NCBI GenBank assembly: GCA_035301025.1
Contig: DATGUV010000156.1
Span: forward strand, 1-18,913
Direction of reading: 5' to 3'
Length of the DNA: 18,913 nt
DNA from: CALAMD01 sp035301025
GTDB lineage: Bacteria > Bacillota > Bacilli > Bacillales > Amphibacillaceae
The position numbers were made by a program, and so were the translations under genes. Positions 1-7,692 of this stretch are shown piece by piece (position 1 is the first letter of the stretch; the number at the start of each line of letters is the position of its first letter). The notes beneath the pieces are model-generated. The model did no database searches. It was not told the origin of the DNA and was given only the letters and a program-made list of their open reading frames with translations.

Positions 1-1499
1 TTATACTGAATCTCTCCGACTTCTTCATCCATCATTTGTTTAAAGATGAAATTCACTCCAGATAATACGTGTTTCCTACTTCTAAAATTCCGTGCTAAAT
101 CAATCCGTAATCCTGGATGGATCTCCCTAGCAAATGCATTATATTTCCCGATAAAAAGTGACGGTTCCGCATGTCTAAAGCGATAAATACTTTGCTTCAC
201 GTCTCCTACCATAAACATATTTCCCGGTCCTTCTTGTTCACAAACCATGGATAAAATGGTTTCTTGAACAAGGTTCGTATCTTGATATTCATCTACGAAC
301 ACTTCTTTAAACTGCTCTTGGAACTGCTGGGCAATTTCTGAAGGAATGACATGATTTGGAGTTGATGAAGAATCTGTTAGCAACTGTAAACAAAAATGTT
401 CTAAATCCGAAAAGTCTACAACAGCTCTCTCACGTTTTTCCCGGTCATAGGCTTCCATAAACTCAGTAACCAATTGAGTAATTTTCTGTACAACAGGGGC
501 TAACTGTTGCATATCTTCTACATGGTGGGCTAAATCCCTTGTGAAGTAGGTTTTCTTTAACTTTTCGAATCGGCCTTTAAAAGCATCCCGGTATGCTTTC
601 GCTTGTTCCTTTTTATCTGGATTGCTTTCTGCTTTTTTCCCAGATAATCTTGCAAGAGAAGCATGGTTCATATAAGTATGAAGCGCCTCCCAATCATCTA
701 TTCTTCCCCTCATTTCCTTCACAACATCCAAATCTTTTTCGATGGTTTCGATATATGGATAATGTCCGTCAGGCTCCCGCGCGATACGCTCTGCGAATGA
801 TAACTCTTGTTCCATCGCATCTAGTTGGTGGGACACTTCTTCCTGAAGCATTGCTAACCACTTTAAATCATGTTCCTTCCAGTCATTTGAAATCATGTAT
901 GTTTCAGCTAAATCATTGAGCCATTTATTTGGCCATGGATGTTGTTTAGAGAACTGGTAAATATGCAAAATTAACTCTTCTACATCTGCATCACTTCGAT
1001 CAGTGGAGAAACGATCCACAACAGAGAAAAATGCTGCAGATCTTTGTTCTTCCTGTCCATACCACGTTTCAAACAACTCGTCCATAACCTCTTGTTTCAT
1101 TAATTCTGCTTCCATATCATCAACAATACGAAATGCAGGATCTAAATCGATAGCATATGCATATTGCTTCACAACATCTAAACAAAATGAATGTAACGTT
1201 GAAATCGAAGACCGCTGTAAAAGGGACAACTGTTTTTTTAAGTGTAAGGATGTAGGATTGTCTTGCAACGCTTTTTCTAGAGCTATGCCAACTCTTGTTC
1301 GCATTTCTTGTGCAGCAGCATTTGTAAAAGTAACAACGAGTAATGCATCAATGTCTATTGGATCAGTTGTTGAAATCACTTTTTGAATAATACGCTCTAC
1401 AAGAACAGCCGTTTTTCCTGAGCCAGCTGCAGCAGCCACTAAAATATCACTACCTGAAGAGTCAATCGCCTGTTGTTGTTCATCTGTCCATTGCACCAT
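1..1499 (-). CDS. addA: ATP-dependent helicase/nuclease subunit A (AddA), 3' part outside window
   Basis: AddA is the motor and one of the two nuclease subunits of the AddAB complex, which processes double-strand breaks for homologous recombination, the Gram-positive counterpart of RecBCD. The visible 499 codons give the UvrD/Rep-type helicase core. Walker A (AAAAGSGKT) is at about residues 22-30, then VVTFTNAAAQEM (motif Ia), STLHSFC, a Walker B motif DEYQDTN, motif III VGDVKQSIYRFR, and NFRSR (motif IV) near the window edge. The C-terminal RecB-like nuclease domain lies beyond position 1; B. subtilis AddA is about 1,230 residues. The ATG at 1499 follows AAAGGGGGA with 6-7 nt spacing and lies 2 nt beyond the addB stop, so the two genes are very probably translationally coupled. 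The start lacks the short N-terminal extension I recall for B. subtilis AddA. No frameshift is seen in the visible part. Confidence 0.96.
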   Translation of the reverse strand, partial: MVQWTDEQQQAIDSSGSDILVAAAAGSGKTAVLVERIIQKVISTTDPIDIDALLVVTFTNAAAQEMRTRVGIALEKALQDNPTSLHLKKQLSLLQRSSISTLHSFCLDVVKQYAYAIDLDPAFRIVDDMEAELMKQEVMDELFETWYGQEEQRSAAFFSVVDRFSTDRSDADVEELILHIYQFSKQHPWPNKWLNDLAETYMISNDWKEHDLKWLAMLQEEVSHQLDAMEQELSFAERIAREPDGHYPYIETIEKDLDVVKEMRGRIDDWEALHTYMNHASLARLSGKKAESNPDKKEQAKAYRDAFKGRFEKLKKTYFTRDLAHHVEDMQQLAPVVQKITQLVTEFMEAYDREKRERAVVDFSDLEHFCLQLLTDSSSTPNHVIPSEIAQQFQEQFKEVFVDEYQDTNLVQETILSMVCEQEGPGNMFMVGDVKQSIYRFRHAEPSLFIGKYNAFAREIHPGLRIDLARNFRSRKHVLSGVNFIFKQMMDEEVGEIQY

Positions 1500-1501
1500 T
1501 C

Positions 1502-4500
1502 TTAGTTCCCCCTTTCTTTAATAGTTTCAATAATATTTTTCTCACTCATCTTTTTTAATCTTCGAAATGTATTGTCTTGAATTTCTGGGTCAAATTGACA
1601 TACAGATGTAAAAGGACAAAATGTACATGCTTTTCTTTGTCCATATTCAAAAGGATTTAATGTTACCTCTCCAGATGTAATAGAAATACCTGCTTGCATA
1701 ATTAATGTATGAATATGATTACGCAAGTCAGCAAACAATTCCTCATCAGCCACTTTCGAATTTGCACGGAAAGAACCATCTTTTTTAAGGGCAAATGGCA
1801 TCATATGACTATGTCCTGTTTCAATGGATGTATCAAGCATTCGTGCAACATCTTCATCCTTTTGAATCAGACCTTGCATTTTATATTTTTTAAATAGCTC
1901 TTGATCAATCACATCTTGAGGGAGCATTTGATCTTCTGAAAGCATTGCGTTGTGAACGTGGAAGTAAAGCACTCCTGCTGGGGAAGCTTTCAGCCCAAGC
2001 CACTCTTCAGACTGGGAAAGAACCACATCTAAATACGTAAGCATTTGTAAAGCTAGTCCGTAATACACTTCTAATAAATCTAATCCACGCTCACTTGATT
2101 TATAATCAATAATTCTTAAATAAAGATGTTCATTTAATTTCGCTTGATCTACACGGTCAATCCGACCACGGAGCATCAGTTCATATCCATTAGGTAATTG
2201 CAACATAAGTGGTGATAACGTATCTTCTACATTTCCAAACCCAACTTCTACACCAACAGGGGAAAAATCCGTTGAACGAGCTTGTTCACTTAACACATAC
2301 GTGGCTCGTGCAATGATTTCCTGAAGTTTCCTTTGAATATATTGATAACGATTGGAGCTATGCAATATACGATTTTGTAAAATTGGCGATAATGTTTGTA
2401 CCGCCTTTTGAGCATAAGCCGTTGCTTCTTTTTTGGATAGGTCTGCGAAGTCCTTTCTCTCCGTTTGCAGCCACTGGGTAATTATTTTTAATGCTTCATG
2501 GAACAATTGCCCAATGTCTGGTGCATCTAATCTGTATCGTTTTCGCTCTTCAAGTTTTAAGTGATAATGGGCAAAATGTTGATAAGAACAACGATAATGC
2601 ATTTCCAGTCGTGAAACACTTGCAGATACAGGTTTTTCAGGTGGATACAACTTCTTCATCGTACCCTCTGTCAAAGATGTAGGTTCGTTTTTGTATAAAA
2701 CACTTTGCAGTACATTATAAGAAGGGCTATAACGAGCTTCATGTTCAATATACCAATTTAATACATGTAACCAAATCGGTTTTACCGCATAGCTCCGCTC
2801 ATATCGAGCCAATTGCACCGTTAGTGCCGCTCTTGTTTTGATAGGTGTTGTAATGAAACGATCTGCTTCTACCAGTTCATCAGGATCCTGTAGCAGTAGT
2901 CGTTCCCCCAATTGTGGATAAAGTGATTCAAGACGTTGAATGAGCTGGGATGGAAGTTTTGTCTTCCCTTCTTGATCACTAAGCACATAACTGACCCACA
3001 AATAATCCTTTCCAGATGTAAACGCATTGTACATGTAAAACCAATCATCTAACAACTGCCTTGTACTACTTTCTGCAAGTTCCATACCTTGCACTCTGAG
3101 TAATTCTCGTTCATATTCATTTAAAATACCATCTGTCGGTGGGCGCATTGGCCATGAGCCTTCATTTACACCAAGTAAAAAACTACAAGAAATCCCTTGA
3201 ATACGTGACTGATCAATAGATCCAACAATTACATGGTCCATACTTGGGGGAATATGTGAAAACTCCAATGTTTCAAAGCCCGCATCCAAAAAGGAACGGA
3301 AGTCTGTTAATCCTACTTCCTCATCTCCAGAAAGCTCTACAATTTCTTCAAGTAATTGCATAAGAGCATCCCACACTTGCTCTTGTTCTCGCCCTTTTTC
3401 TGGCATTCCTTGTTCATCATATTGTTTACTAATGAGTTCTAATTGCTCTGGAATATTTAGTGTTTCTAAAAATAAATACATCGCTGTTCCACGTTCTTGA
3501 ATAGTTTTCCCCTCACGAATAGATGTATCAAAAGATTGTAGTGCTGCAACGACTTGTCGGCGATATGCATTTATTTCCTTTTGTTTCTCCAGTTCTTTTG
3601 ATGTTTGAGCTGCCCCTTCAAATCCAAAAAACCGCTGAAACTTCCATTCCTCTTCAGCCATCCATTGATTTTTTGAACGTATCCCGTATTCCAACACATA
3701 GTTTTCCAGTTGGTTAATGGCGTCTTCTGTGAGGGGATATTCTTCATCAGTAGGATGGATAAAGCCTGTTTTTAGTACTCGGAACAAAGCATCTGCTCGC
3801 CAATGACTATCTACAACCTCTAAGGATGAACGAACAAATTCAATGAATGCATGATGCAACATTGATTTTTTTTCGTCCATAAAAACAGGTATGCCATAAT
3901 CCTCAAATATCGATGCAATAATATTTTCGTAACTTTCAGGTTCACGTATAAATAAGGCAATGTTTTTAAATCGATAGTTTTCTTCACGAACGAGTTGCAA
4001 TATTTGTTGAGCAACTCCTTCTACTTCCGCGCGAATGTGAACCGCTTCTGCAATTTGAATGGGAGCCTTTCCTTCATATGATGGATGTGGCTGAACATCA
4101 AAATATGTCTCCAAATGCTGAAAAAAAGGACGTTCCTGAAACATGTCCTCTTCCGGATAAAAGTGAATCGCTGGCTCTACTGATACACCAATCTCTCCTG
4201 CAATCATACAAATGTTTTTATATGTTTCTTTCGTCTGATAAAACAAATCTAAATCAGACTCTACATCAACATCATCAGGGTCAATGGTCAAAGCTACCGT
4301 TGTCTTTTCCACAATCTGCATCATTTCTTGTAATGCAAGCAATTCTTGAGGAGTAAATCGATGAAAGCCATCGATATAAATGTGGGCTCCTTTAAACAGT
4401 TCAGAAGTTGGGATTTTTTCAATCAACATATTTAATTGATCTTCTATATCAATATATCTTCCTGCTAACTGCTGCGAAACCTCTTCATACAAATATGTTA

Positions 4501-4996
4501 GATCGTCTAACTTTCCTGTTAAACCACCAACATCAATTGGAATGTGTTCTCTTTGTTCAATTTGTTGAATATATGTTTTCATGTCCTCTGGTGTTATATT
4601 ATGTCGTTTAAACTCTGTCATCAACCGTTCAATTTGTTGCAAGAATCCCTGCTTATCAAGAGCTTTTCCAAACATATTCCAGTCGTTTTTTCGCTTTGAA
4701 ATAATATTTCGTAGCAACATTTGTATGCCAACCGAGCTAATAAATCGCTTCGTACTTCCACCTGTTTCTTGAATGATTCGCCAAGCAAGCCTAGAGAAGC
4801 TCATTACTTGAGCCCGGATGCTGCCTTGGATATCACTAGAAAACAATTCATATTCTTGCTGAAAGGTCATTTGGTCCGGAACAATATAAAAAATCGGAGG
4901 ACCATCTGGTTCTTCCGCTAATTTTTTACGAATATCTTCAATAATATAATTACTTTTGTCAGTTCCTGATCTTCCCATTATAAATTGCAGTCCCAT
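1502..4996 (-). CDS. addB: ATP-dependent helicase/deoxyribonuclease subunit B (AddB)
   Basis: AddB is the partner of AddA; in the family it carries Chi recognition, a nuclease domain and an iron-sulfur cluster. The ATG at 4996 (1,164 residues) is preferred to an in-frame upstream codon at 5035 because AAAGGAG lies 7 nt before it and the product then begins MGLQFIMGRSG, as in known AddB proteins. The four cluster cysteines are present: C803, and C1124, C1127 and C1133 in the tail ACTFCPFTSVC. The nuclease core includes GRIDRVD and IIDYKS (D964), then QMLTYL. The Walker A region reads GRSGTDKS (residues 8-15). The usual second glycine (GxxGxGK[ST]) is Asp13, which is odd, although AddA rather than AddB is the motor. 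The gene starts the addB-addA operon; no convincing promoter was found upstream. Confidence 0.96.
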   Translation of the reverse strand: MGLQFIMGRSGTDKSNYIIEDIRKKLAEEPDGPPIFYIVPDQMTFQQEYELFSSDIQGSIRAQVMSFSRLAWRIIQETGGSTKRFISSVGIQMLLRNIISKRKNDWNMFGKALDKQGFLQQIERLMTEFKRHNITPEDMKTYIQQIEQREHIPIDVGGLTGKLDDLTYLYEEVSQQLAGRYIDIEDQLNMLIEKIPTSELFKGAHIYIDGFHRFTPQELLALQEMMQIVEKTTVALTIDPDDVDVESDLDLFYQTKETYKNICMIAGEIGVSVEPAIHFYPEEDMFQERPFFQHLETYFDVQPHPSYEGKAPIQIAEAVHIRAEVEGVAQQILQLVREENYRFKNIALFIREPESYENIIASIFEDYGIPVFMDEKKSMLHHAFIEFVRSSLEVVDSHWRADALFRVLKTGFIHPTDEEYPLTEDAINQLENYVLEYGIRSKNQWMAEEEWKFQRFFGFEGAAQTSKELEKQKEINAYRRQVVAALQSFDTSIREGKTIQERGTAMYLFLETLNIPEQLELISKQYDEQGMPEKGREQEQVWDALMQLLEEIVELSGDEEVGLTDFRSFLDAGFETLEFSHIPPSMDHVIVGSIDQSRIQGISCSFLLGVNEGSWPMRPPTDGILNEYERELLRVQGMELAESSTRQLLDDWFYMYNAFTSGKDYLWVSYVLSDQEGKTKLPSQLIQRLESLYPQLGERLLLQDPDELVEADRFITTPIKTRAALTVQLARYERSYAVKPIWLHVLNWYIEHEARYSPSYNVLQSVLYKNEPTSLTEGTMKKLYPPEKPVSASVSRLEMHYRCSYQHFAHYHLKLEERKRYRLDAPDIGQLFHEALKIITQWLQTERKDFADLSKKEATAYAQKAVQTLSPILQNRILHSSNRYQYIQRKLQEIIARATYVLSEQARSTDFSPVGVEVGFGNVEDTLSPLMLQLPNGYELMLRGRIDRVDQAKLNEHLYLRIIDYKSSERGLDLLEVYYGLALQMLTYLDVVLSQSEEWLGLKASPAGVLYFHVHNAMLSEDQMLPQDVIDQELFKKYKMQGLIQKDEDVARMLDTSIETGHSHMMPFALKKDGSFRANSKVADEELFADLRNHIHTLIMQAGISITSGEVTLNPFEYGQRKACTFCPFTSVCQFDPEIQDNTFRRLKKMSEKNIIETIKERGN

Positions 4997-5107
4997 CACT
5001 TTTCTCCTTTCATGATCTTGTCTACAATCGATCAAATGATCCCTATTGTTTTATTCTATCATTTTTTCATGATGAAGTATGCTTTCTTCTCATTTCTTTT
5101 CCATTAT

Positions 5108-5145
5108 AAAAACACTAAACAAAAGAGCTTTTATCTGTTTAGTGT
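5108..5145 (-). terminator. Terminator-like hairpin upstream of addB
   Basis: A perfect 10-bp stem (ACACTAAACA 5112-5121, TGTTTAGTGT 5136-5145) with a 14-nt loop is followed on the minus strand by a run of five T. It lies about 110 nt before the addB start, and no minus-strand gene is seen upstream of it. It could be the remnant terminator of a lost neighbour, an attenuator in an addB leader, or the end of a short untranslated RNA. Confidence 0.5.
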
Positions 5146-5201
5146 CCCGACAAGTATATGTTTGTGTAAGCATATTCGAAACTCTTTTTTTCGGTAAGAT
5201 C

Positions 5202-5243
5202 ACGTAAATGAAACTACATACAGCCACGTAGTTTCATTTACGT
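5202..5243. repeat. 16-bp perfect inverted repeat
   Basis: ACGTAAATGAAACTAC (5202-5217) and GTAGTTTCATTTACGT (5228-5243) are exact inverse complements around a 10-nt loop. No T-run follows on either strand, so a simple terminator is unlikely. It directly precedes copy A of the dispersed repeat, and the TTACGTA in its right arm resembles the TTACGTAA flanking copy D, so it may be part of the same element. Confidence 0.7.
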
Positions 5244-5255
5244 ATATAATAAGTA

Positions 5256-5326
5256 TGAATTTCATCATGACCAACATGAGCTATTTCCATACGACATGTA
5301 GTATGAAATGCGTATTATGAAATTCA
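5256..5326 (-). repeat. Dispersed palindromic intergenic repeat, copy A
   Basis: Read on the minus strand, its first 28 nt match copy B at 25 positions, all three differences being transitions, and its right end (GGTCATGATGAAATTCA) matches copy B at 16 of 17. The terminal inverted repeat is TGAATTTCAT / ATGAAATTCA. The centre is a small hairpin with ACATGT in the loop. It lies in the divergent addB / YhjD-like intergenic region. Confidence 0.75.
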
Positions 5327-5466
5327 TTAAATGATGAAAGAAATTGATTCAATCGCTTATCTCTTTATGTAAATCCTTTTTATGTTCCTTCCCTGTCACT
5401 GTCCTATATATACTCAAATTATTGATTGTTTCTTAGACTCTTCCTTTTCTTTACAAATAAAAATAG

Positions 5467-5495
5467 TATACATTTAATAATTTTTTGCATATAAT
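5467..5495 (+). promoter_or_regulatory. Putative sigma-A promoter of the YhjD-like gene
   Basis: TATACA (5467-5472) and TATAAT (5490-5495) are separated by 17 nt. Transcription would start near 5502, just before GGGAGG and the ATG at 5530. The rest of the 4997-5529 gap holds only the hairpins and repeat listed separately; I see no gene in it. Confidence 0.5.
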
Positions 5496-5529
5496 AGAAC
5501 ATACGTTCTTTGTTGTGGGAGGAATATAT

Positions 5530-5913
5530 ATGCGTTATTTAAATAAAGAGGAAATGAATATCGCGAATCGATTTCTTTTCTTATCGATGGCCATCATAGT
5601 TATTGAACAGGACCTACAACACATTGAAGAAGGCGCTTTCAAAATCAAAAATCCATATAGACAACTTTTACAAGAAATGAACTCACGTGCTCTTCACGAA
5701 CGCAAGCAATTAAAAAAACGAATGTATCAAAAAAAGATGCAGGTTATTCATGGGGAAAGGACTCGATTTTTCTCTACATTTATATTTATCGCTCAGCAAA
5801 AACAAGAAGAAAAAAGTTATTTTAATCCTGCGATTCGGAGTCATGTCGAATCAATATTACGTGAGTTAATACAAAAGTCGAGTAGTATATCTGAGGTGTC
5901 TATAGACGATTAA
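5530..5913 (+). CDS. Small hypothetical protein, YhjD-like
   Basis: This is a 127-residue soluble protein with no signal peptide or membrane segment, basic in the middle (KQLKKRMYQKKMQ) and rich in helix-forming residues. Its pattern, FKIKNPYRQLLQEM, then a charged helix, a 'VIHGERTRFFSTFIFI' stretch and YFNPAIRSHVESIL, resembles the uncharacterised YhjD family of Bacillus from memory. No molecular function is known to me and I assign none. The ATG at 5530 is chosen because GGGAGG lies 7 nt before it. A TTG extending the frame to 5485 lies upstream of the predicted transcription start. It converges on comK and overlaps it tail to tail by 14 bp (5900-5913). The coding sequence is intact. Confidence 0.8.
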   Translation: MRYLNKEEMNIANRFLFLSMAIIVIEQDLQHIEEGAFKIKNPYRQLLQEMNSRALHERKQLKKRMYQKKMQVIHGERTRFFSTFIFIAQQKQEEKSYFNPAIRSHVESILRELIQKSSSISEVSIDD

Positions 5914-6382
5914 TTCGGTTGTCTAACTGGTAACGAAAATGTGCTGTTCTATATAGTTGATTTTGCATGGAGCCATAAGACACAGCAACAACAATACGTT
6001 CACCATTATTAAAAGTAACCTCTGTCTGTTGATACTTTGCTTCTTTGATTTCTTTTACGTGGGTATGGGCTATCCATACACAAGTATGGCTTAGCGGGGA
6101 CTCAGTGGGAAAGTAATACATACCACTGTAAGGGTCAATCGCAATGGGAACTTTATGCGTAAACTTGCAGACGTCAAAAGCTCCTTCTTGTCTCCCCTTC
6201 AGGCTTGCACCAAAATACTTACAAGCCCCATCGATTACCTTGTTTGGAGGTGAGTCCACATAGTAACTTGTTTCCTTTTCTAAGACCCGTGTGTGAATTG
6301 CACCTTCCTCCGTTACATATGGCACAATTGCCATGGTTCCCGGAGTAATTTCAAATTCCGGATATTCATTCTTTTTTTCCAT
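5900..6382 (-). CDS. comK: Competence transcription factor ComK, short C-terminus
   Basis: ComK is the DNA-binding master activator of competence genes in Bacillus; addAB and late com genes are among its targets in B. subtilis. Family hallmarks are present across the length: YYVDSPPNKVIDGACKYFGAS, GRQEG, THKVPIAIDPYSGMYYFPT, then WIAHTHVKEIK, EVTFNNG, and SYGSMQNQLYRTAHFRYQL. The ATG at 6382 (160 residues) is preferred to the one at 6391, because AAAGGATG sits at proper distance only from 6382. The protein stops shortly after the region matching RTAWLRTKFQDRI, so it lacks about 25-30 residues present in the 192-residue B. subtilis ComK. The missing part includes the FMLYPK region reported to bind the MecA adaptor. 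The stop falls inside the convergent YhjD-like gene and no lost tail is encoded downstream. I saw no clear pair of AAAA-N5-TTTT boxes upstream. Confidence 0.93.
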   Translation of the reverse strand: MEKKNEYPEFEITPGTMAIVPYVTEEGAIHTRVLEKETSYYVDSPPNKVIDGACKYFGASLKGRQEGAFDVCKFTHKVPIAIDPYSGMYYFPTESPLSHTCVWIAHTHVKEIKEAKYQQTEVTFNNGERIVVAVSYGSMQNQLYRTAHFRYQLDNRINRL

Positions 6383-6396
6383 CCATATCATCCTTT

Positions 6397-6528
6397 CTAA
6401 CTATCAATAATCTCAAAAGGTTGAGTCTTAAGTCCTATGTTATCAAAAAAATGCAATAAGTACACATCGGACCCCATTTCTCCCAAAATACGAACAAATA
6501 CGACAATGTTCTCCTTTGTAGAATTCAT
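6397..6528 (-). CDS. Possible small ORF (43 aa) upstream of comK
   Basis: An ATG-to-TAG frame of 43 codons fills most of the space between the lplJ terminator and comK, ending 14 nt before the comK start and abutting its ribosome binding site. The product (MNSTKENIVVFVRIL..., ending in TQPFEIIDS) is a plausible small protein but I do not recognise it. The ATG lacks a good ribosome binding site: the only purine-rich stretch, AAAGGAG, lies inside the frame. It may be a leader ORF coupled to comK, a remnant of a longer gene, or chance. Confidence 0.3.
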   Translation of the reverse strand: MNSTKENIVVFVRILGEMGSDVYLLHFFDNIGLKTQPFEIIDS

Positions 6529-6540
6529 TGTTGTATGCAA

Positions 6541-6602
6541 TTAAAAAAAACCTCTCCAACACGCTATGGTACGATCATGTACCATAGCGTGTTGGAGAGG
6601 TT
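6541..6602 (-). terminator. Terminator of lplJ with an exceptionally long 24-bp stem
   Basis: Arms 6549-6572 and 6579-6602 (ending CTATGGTAC / GTACCATAG at the loop) are perfectly complementary over 24 bp around a 6-nt loop. On the minus strand the stem is followed by eight T (6541-6548), 29 nt past the lplJ stop. The plus strand lacks a T-run, so it acts mainly for lplJ. Confidence 0.9.
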
Positions 6603-6630
6603 CCTATAGTCTATACAATCAATCATTTCA

Positions 6631-7626
6631 TTAATAAATCAGCTGGATAAATTGTTCTTTTGTAATCTTTCCTAAGTAATGTTCAACATTGACTCCTTCT
6701 AACGCTTCTTCAATCGCTTTACGTTCATGACGAACATGTGTTAAAGCCTCTTCAAGTTCATGAATGTTTCCAAGTCCGAAGAAATCTCCAAAAATAGTAC
6801 AATTTTCAATGATTCCTTTTTTAACATCCAATCGCACGTCTAATAATCCAGAATCGAATTTATGGGAGTATTTTACGTTAAATGCGGGACTCTTTCCATA
6901 ATTCCAATCCCACTGCATGTACCGTTTATTTGAAATCTCACGAATGTTTTCCCAGTCCTCTTCCGTAAGCTCATATCTTGGAATATTTGTAATGTCATCT
7001 GTATCATAAATGGATTGTAAAATAAGTGTTTTAAATTCTTCAATCGTTAATTTTTCATCCAAGTATTCAGATATATTTGCAACCCTGCTGCGAATGGATT
7101 TTATCCCTTTTGATTCAATTTTTTCCTTGCTTACATTGAGAGCTTGAACAACGTTTTCAATTTCAGAATCAAGCATCAATGTTCCATGGCTAAACATTCT
7201 GCCTTTTGTGGAAAACTGAGCATTTCCTGAAATTTTTCGTCCTTCAACAAGTAAATCGTTACGACCAACTAGCTCTGCAGGTACACCTAAATCATTTAAT
7301 GCTTTTACTACCGGTTCAGTAAACTTTGCAAAATCATGGAAGCTATTCCCATCGTCTTTAGTAATAAAACTAAAGTTTAAATTTCCTTCATCATGGTATA
7401 CTGCTCCTCCACCAGATAAGCGTCTGACAACTTTAATTCCGTTACGATCTACATACTCTGTATTAATTTCTTCTACAGAGTTTTGGTTGCGCCCAATAAT
7501 GATAGATGGTTCGTTTATGTAGAACAGTAAATATGAATCTTTTTCACCAAAATTTTCTAGCACATATTCTTCTATGGCTAAGTTAACCCGTGGATCTGTG
7601 ATTCCCATGTTATCAATAAACTTCAT
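6631..7626 (-). CDS. lplJ: Lipoate--protein ligase LplJ
   Basis: LplJ adenylates free lipoate with ATP and transfers it to lysines of 2-oxoacid dehydrogenase and glycine-cleavage proteins in the cytoplasm. The 331-residue product matches the B. subtilis protein end to end as I recall it. It shows MKFIDN at the N-terminus, the ligand-binding stretch RRLSGGGAVYHDEGN (68-82), GRKISGNAQF with the active-site lysine near K131, SKGIKSIRSRVANI, and the C-terminal accessory domain ending KITKEQFIQLIY. The ATG at 7626 is preferred to an upstream codon at 7689 because GAGAGGAG precedes it and the homologue starts at the same residue. It lies 66 nt downstream of yhfI on the same strand, probably co-transcribed, and ends at the long hairpin terminator. 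Confidence 0.96.
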   Translation of the reverse strand: MKFIDNMGITDPRVNLAIEEYVLENFGEKDSYLLFYINEPSIIIGRNQNSVEEINTEYVDRNGIKVVRRLSGGGAVYHDEGNLNFSFITKDDGNSFHDFAKFTEPVVKALNDLGVPAELVGRNDLLVEGRKISGNAQFSTKGRMFSHGTLMLDSEIENVVQALNVSKEKIESKGIKSIRSRVANISEYLDEKLTIEEFKTLILQSIYDTDDITNIPRYELTEEDWENIREISNKRYMQWDWNYGKSPAFNVKYSHKFDSGLLDVRLDVKKGIIENCTIFGDFFGLGNIHELEEALTHVRHERKAIEEALEGVNVEHYLGKITKEQFIQLIY

Positions 7627-7692
7627 TTTCCTGCTCCTCTCAAAATGTAATTCCTTCTTAATTTTAACGAAAAAAAGCTTTCGTTTCAAACC

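Noticed and set aside
593..1386. Plus-strand open frames of 108 and 127 codons
   Set aside because: They lie antisense to addA, whose frame has clear helicase motifs; compositions are Cys/Ser/Phe-rich, as is usual for shadows.
4997..5035. N-terminal extension of AddB from the codon at 5035
   Set aside because: The ATG at 4996 has AAAGGAG at correct distance and gives the family N-terminus; the extension is not conserved in type.
1709..5197. Several plus-strand frames and one minus-strand frame of 60-90 codons within addB
   Set aside because: All overlap the well-conserved addB frame and have no ribosome binding site or recognisable content; the last extends only into the non-coding gap.
5485..5529. 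TTG start for the YhjD-like gene
   Set aside because: It lies upstream of the predicted transcription start and has no ribosome binding site.
6383..6540. ComK-box search (paired AAAA-N5-TTTT) upstream of comK
   Set aside because: No convincing pair was found by eye.
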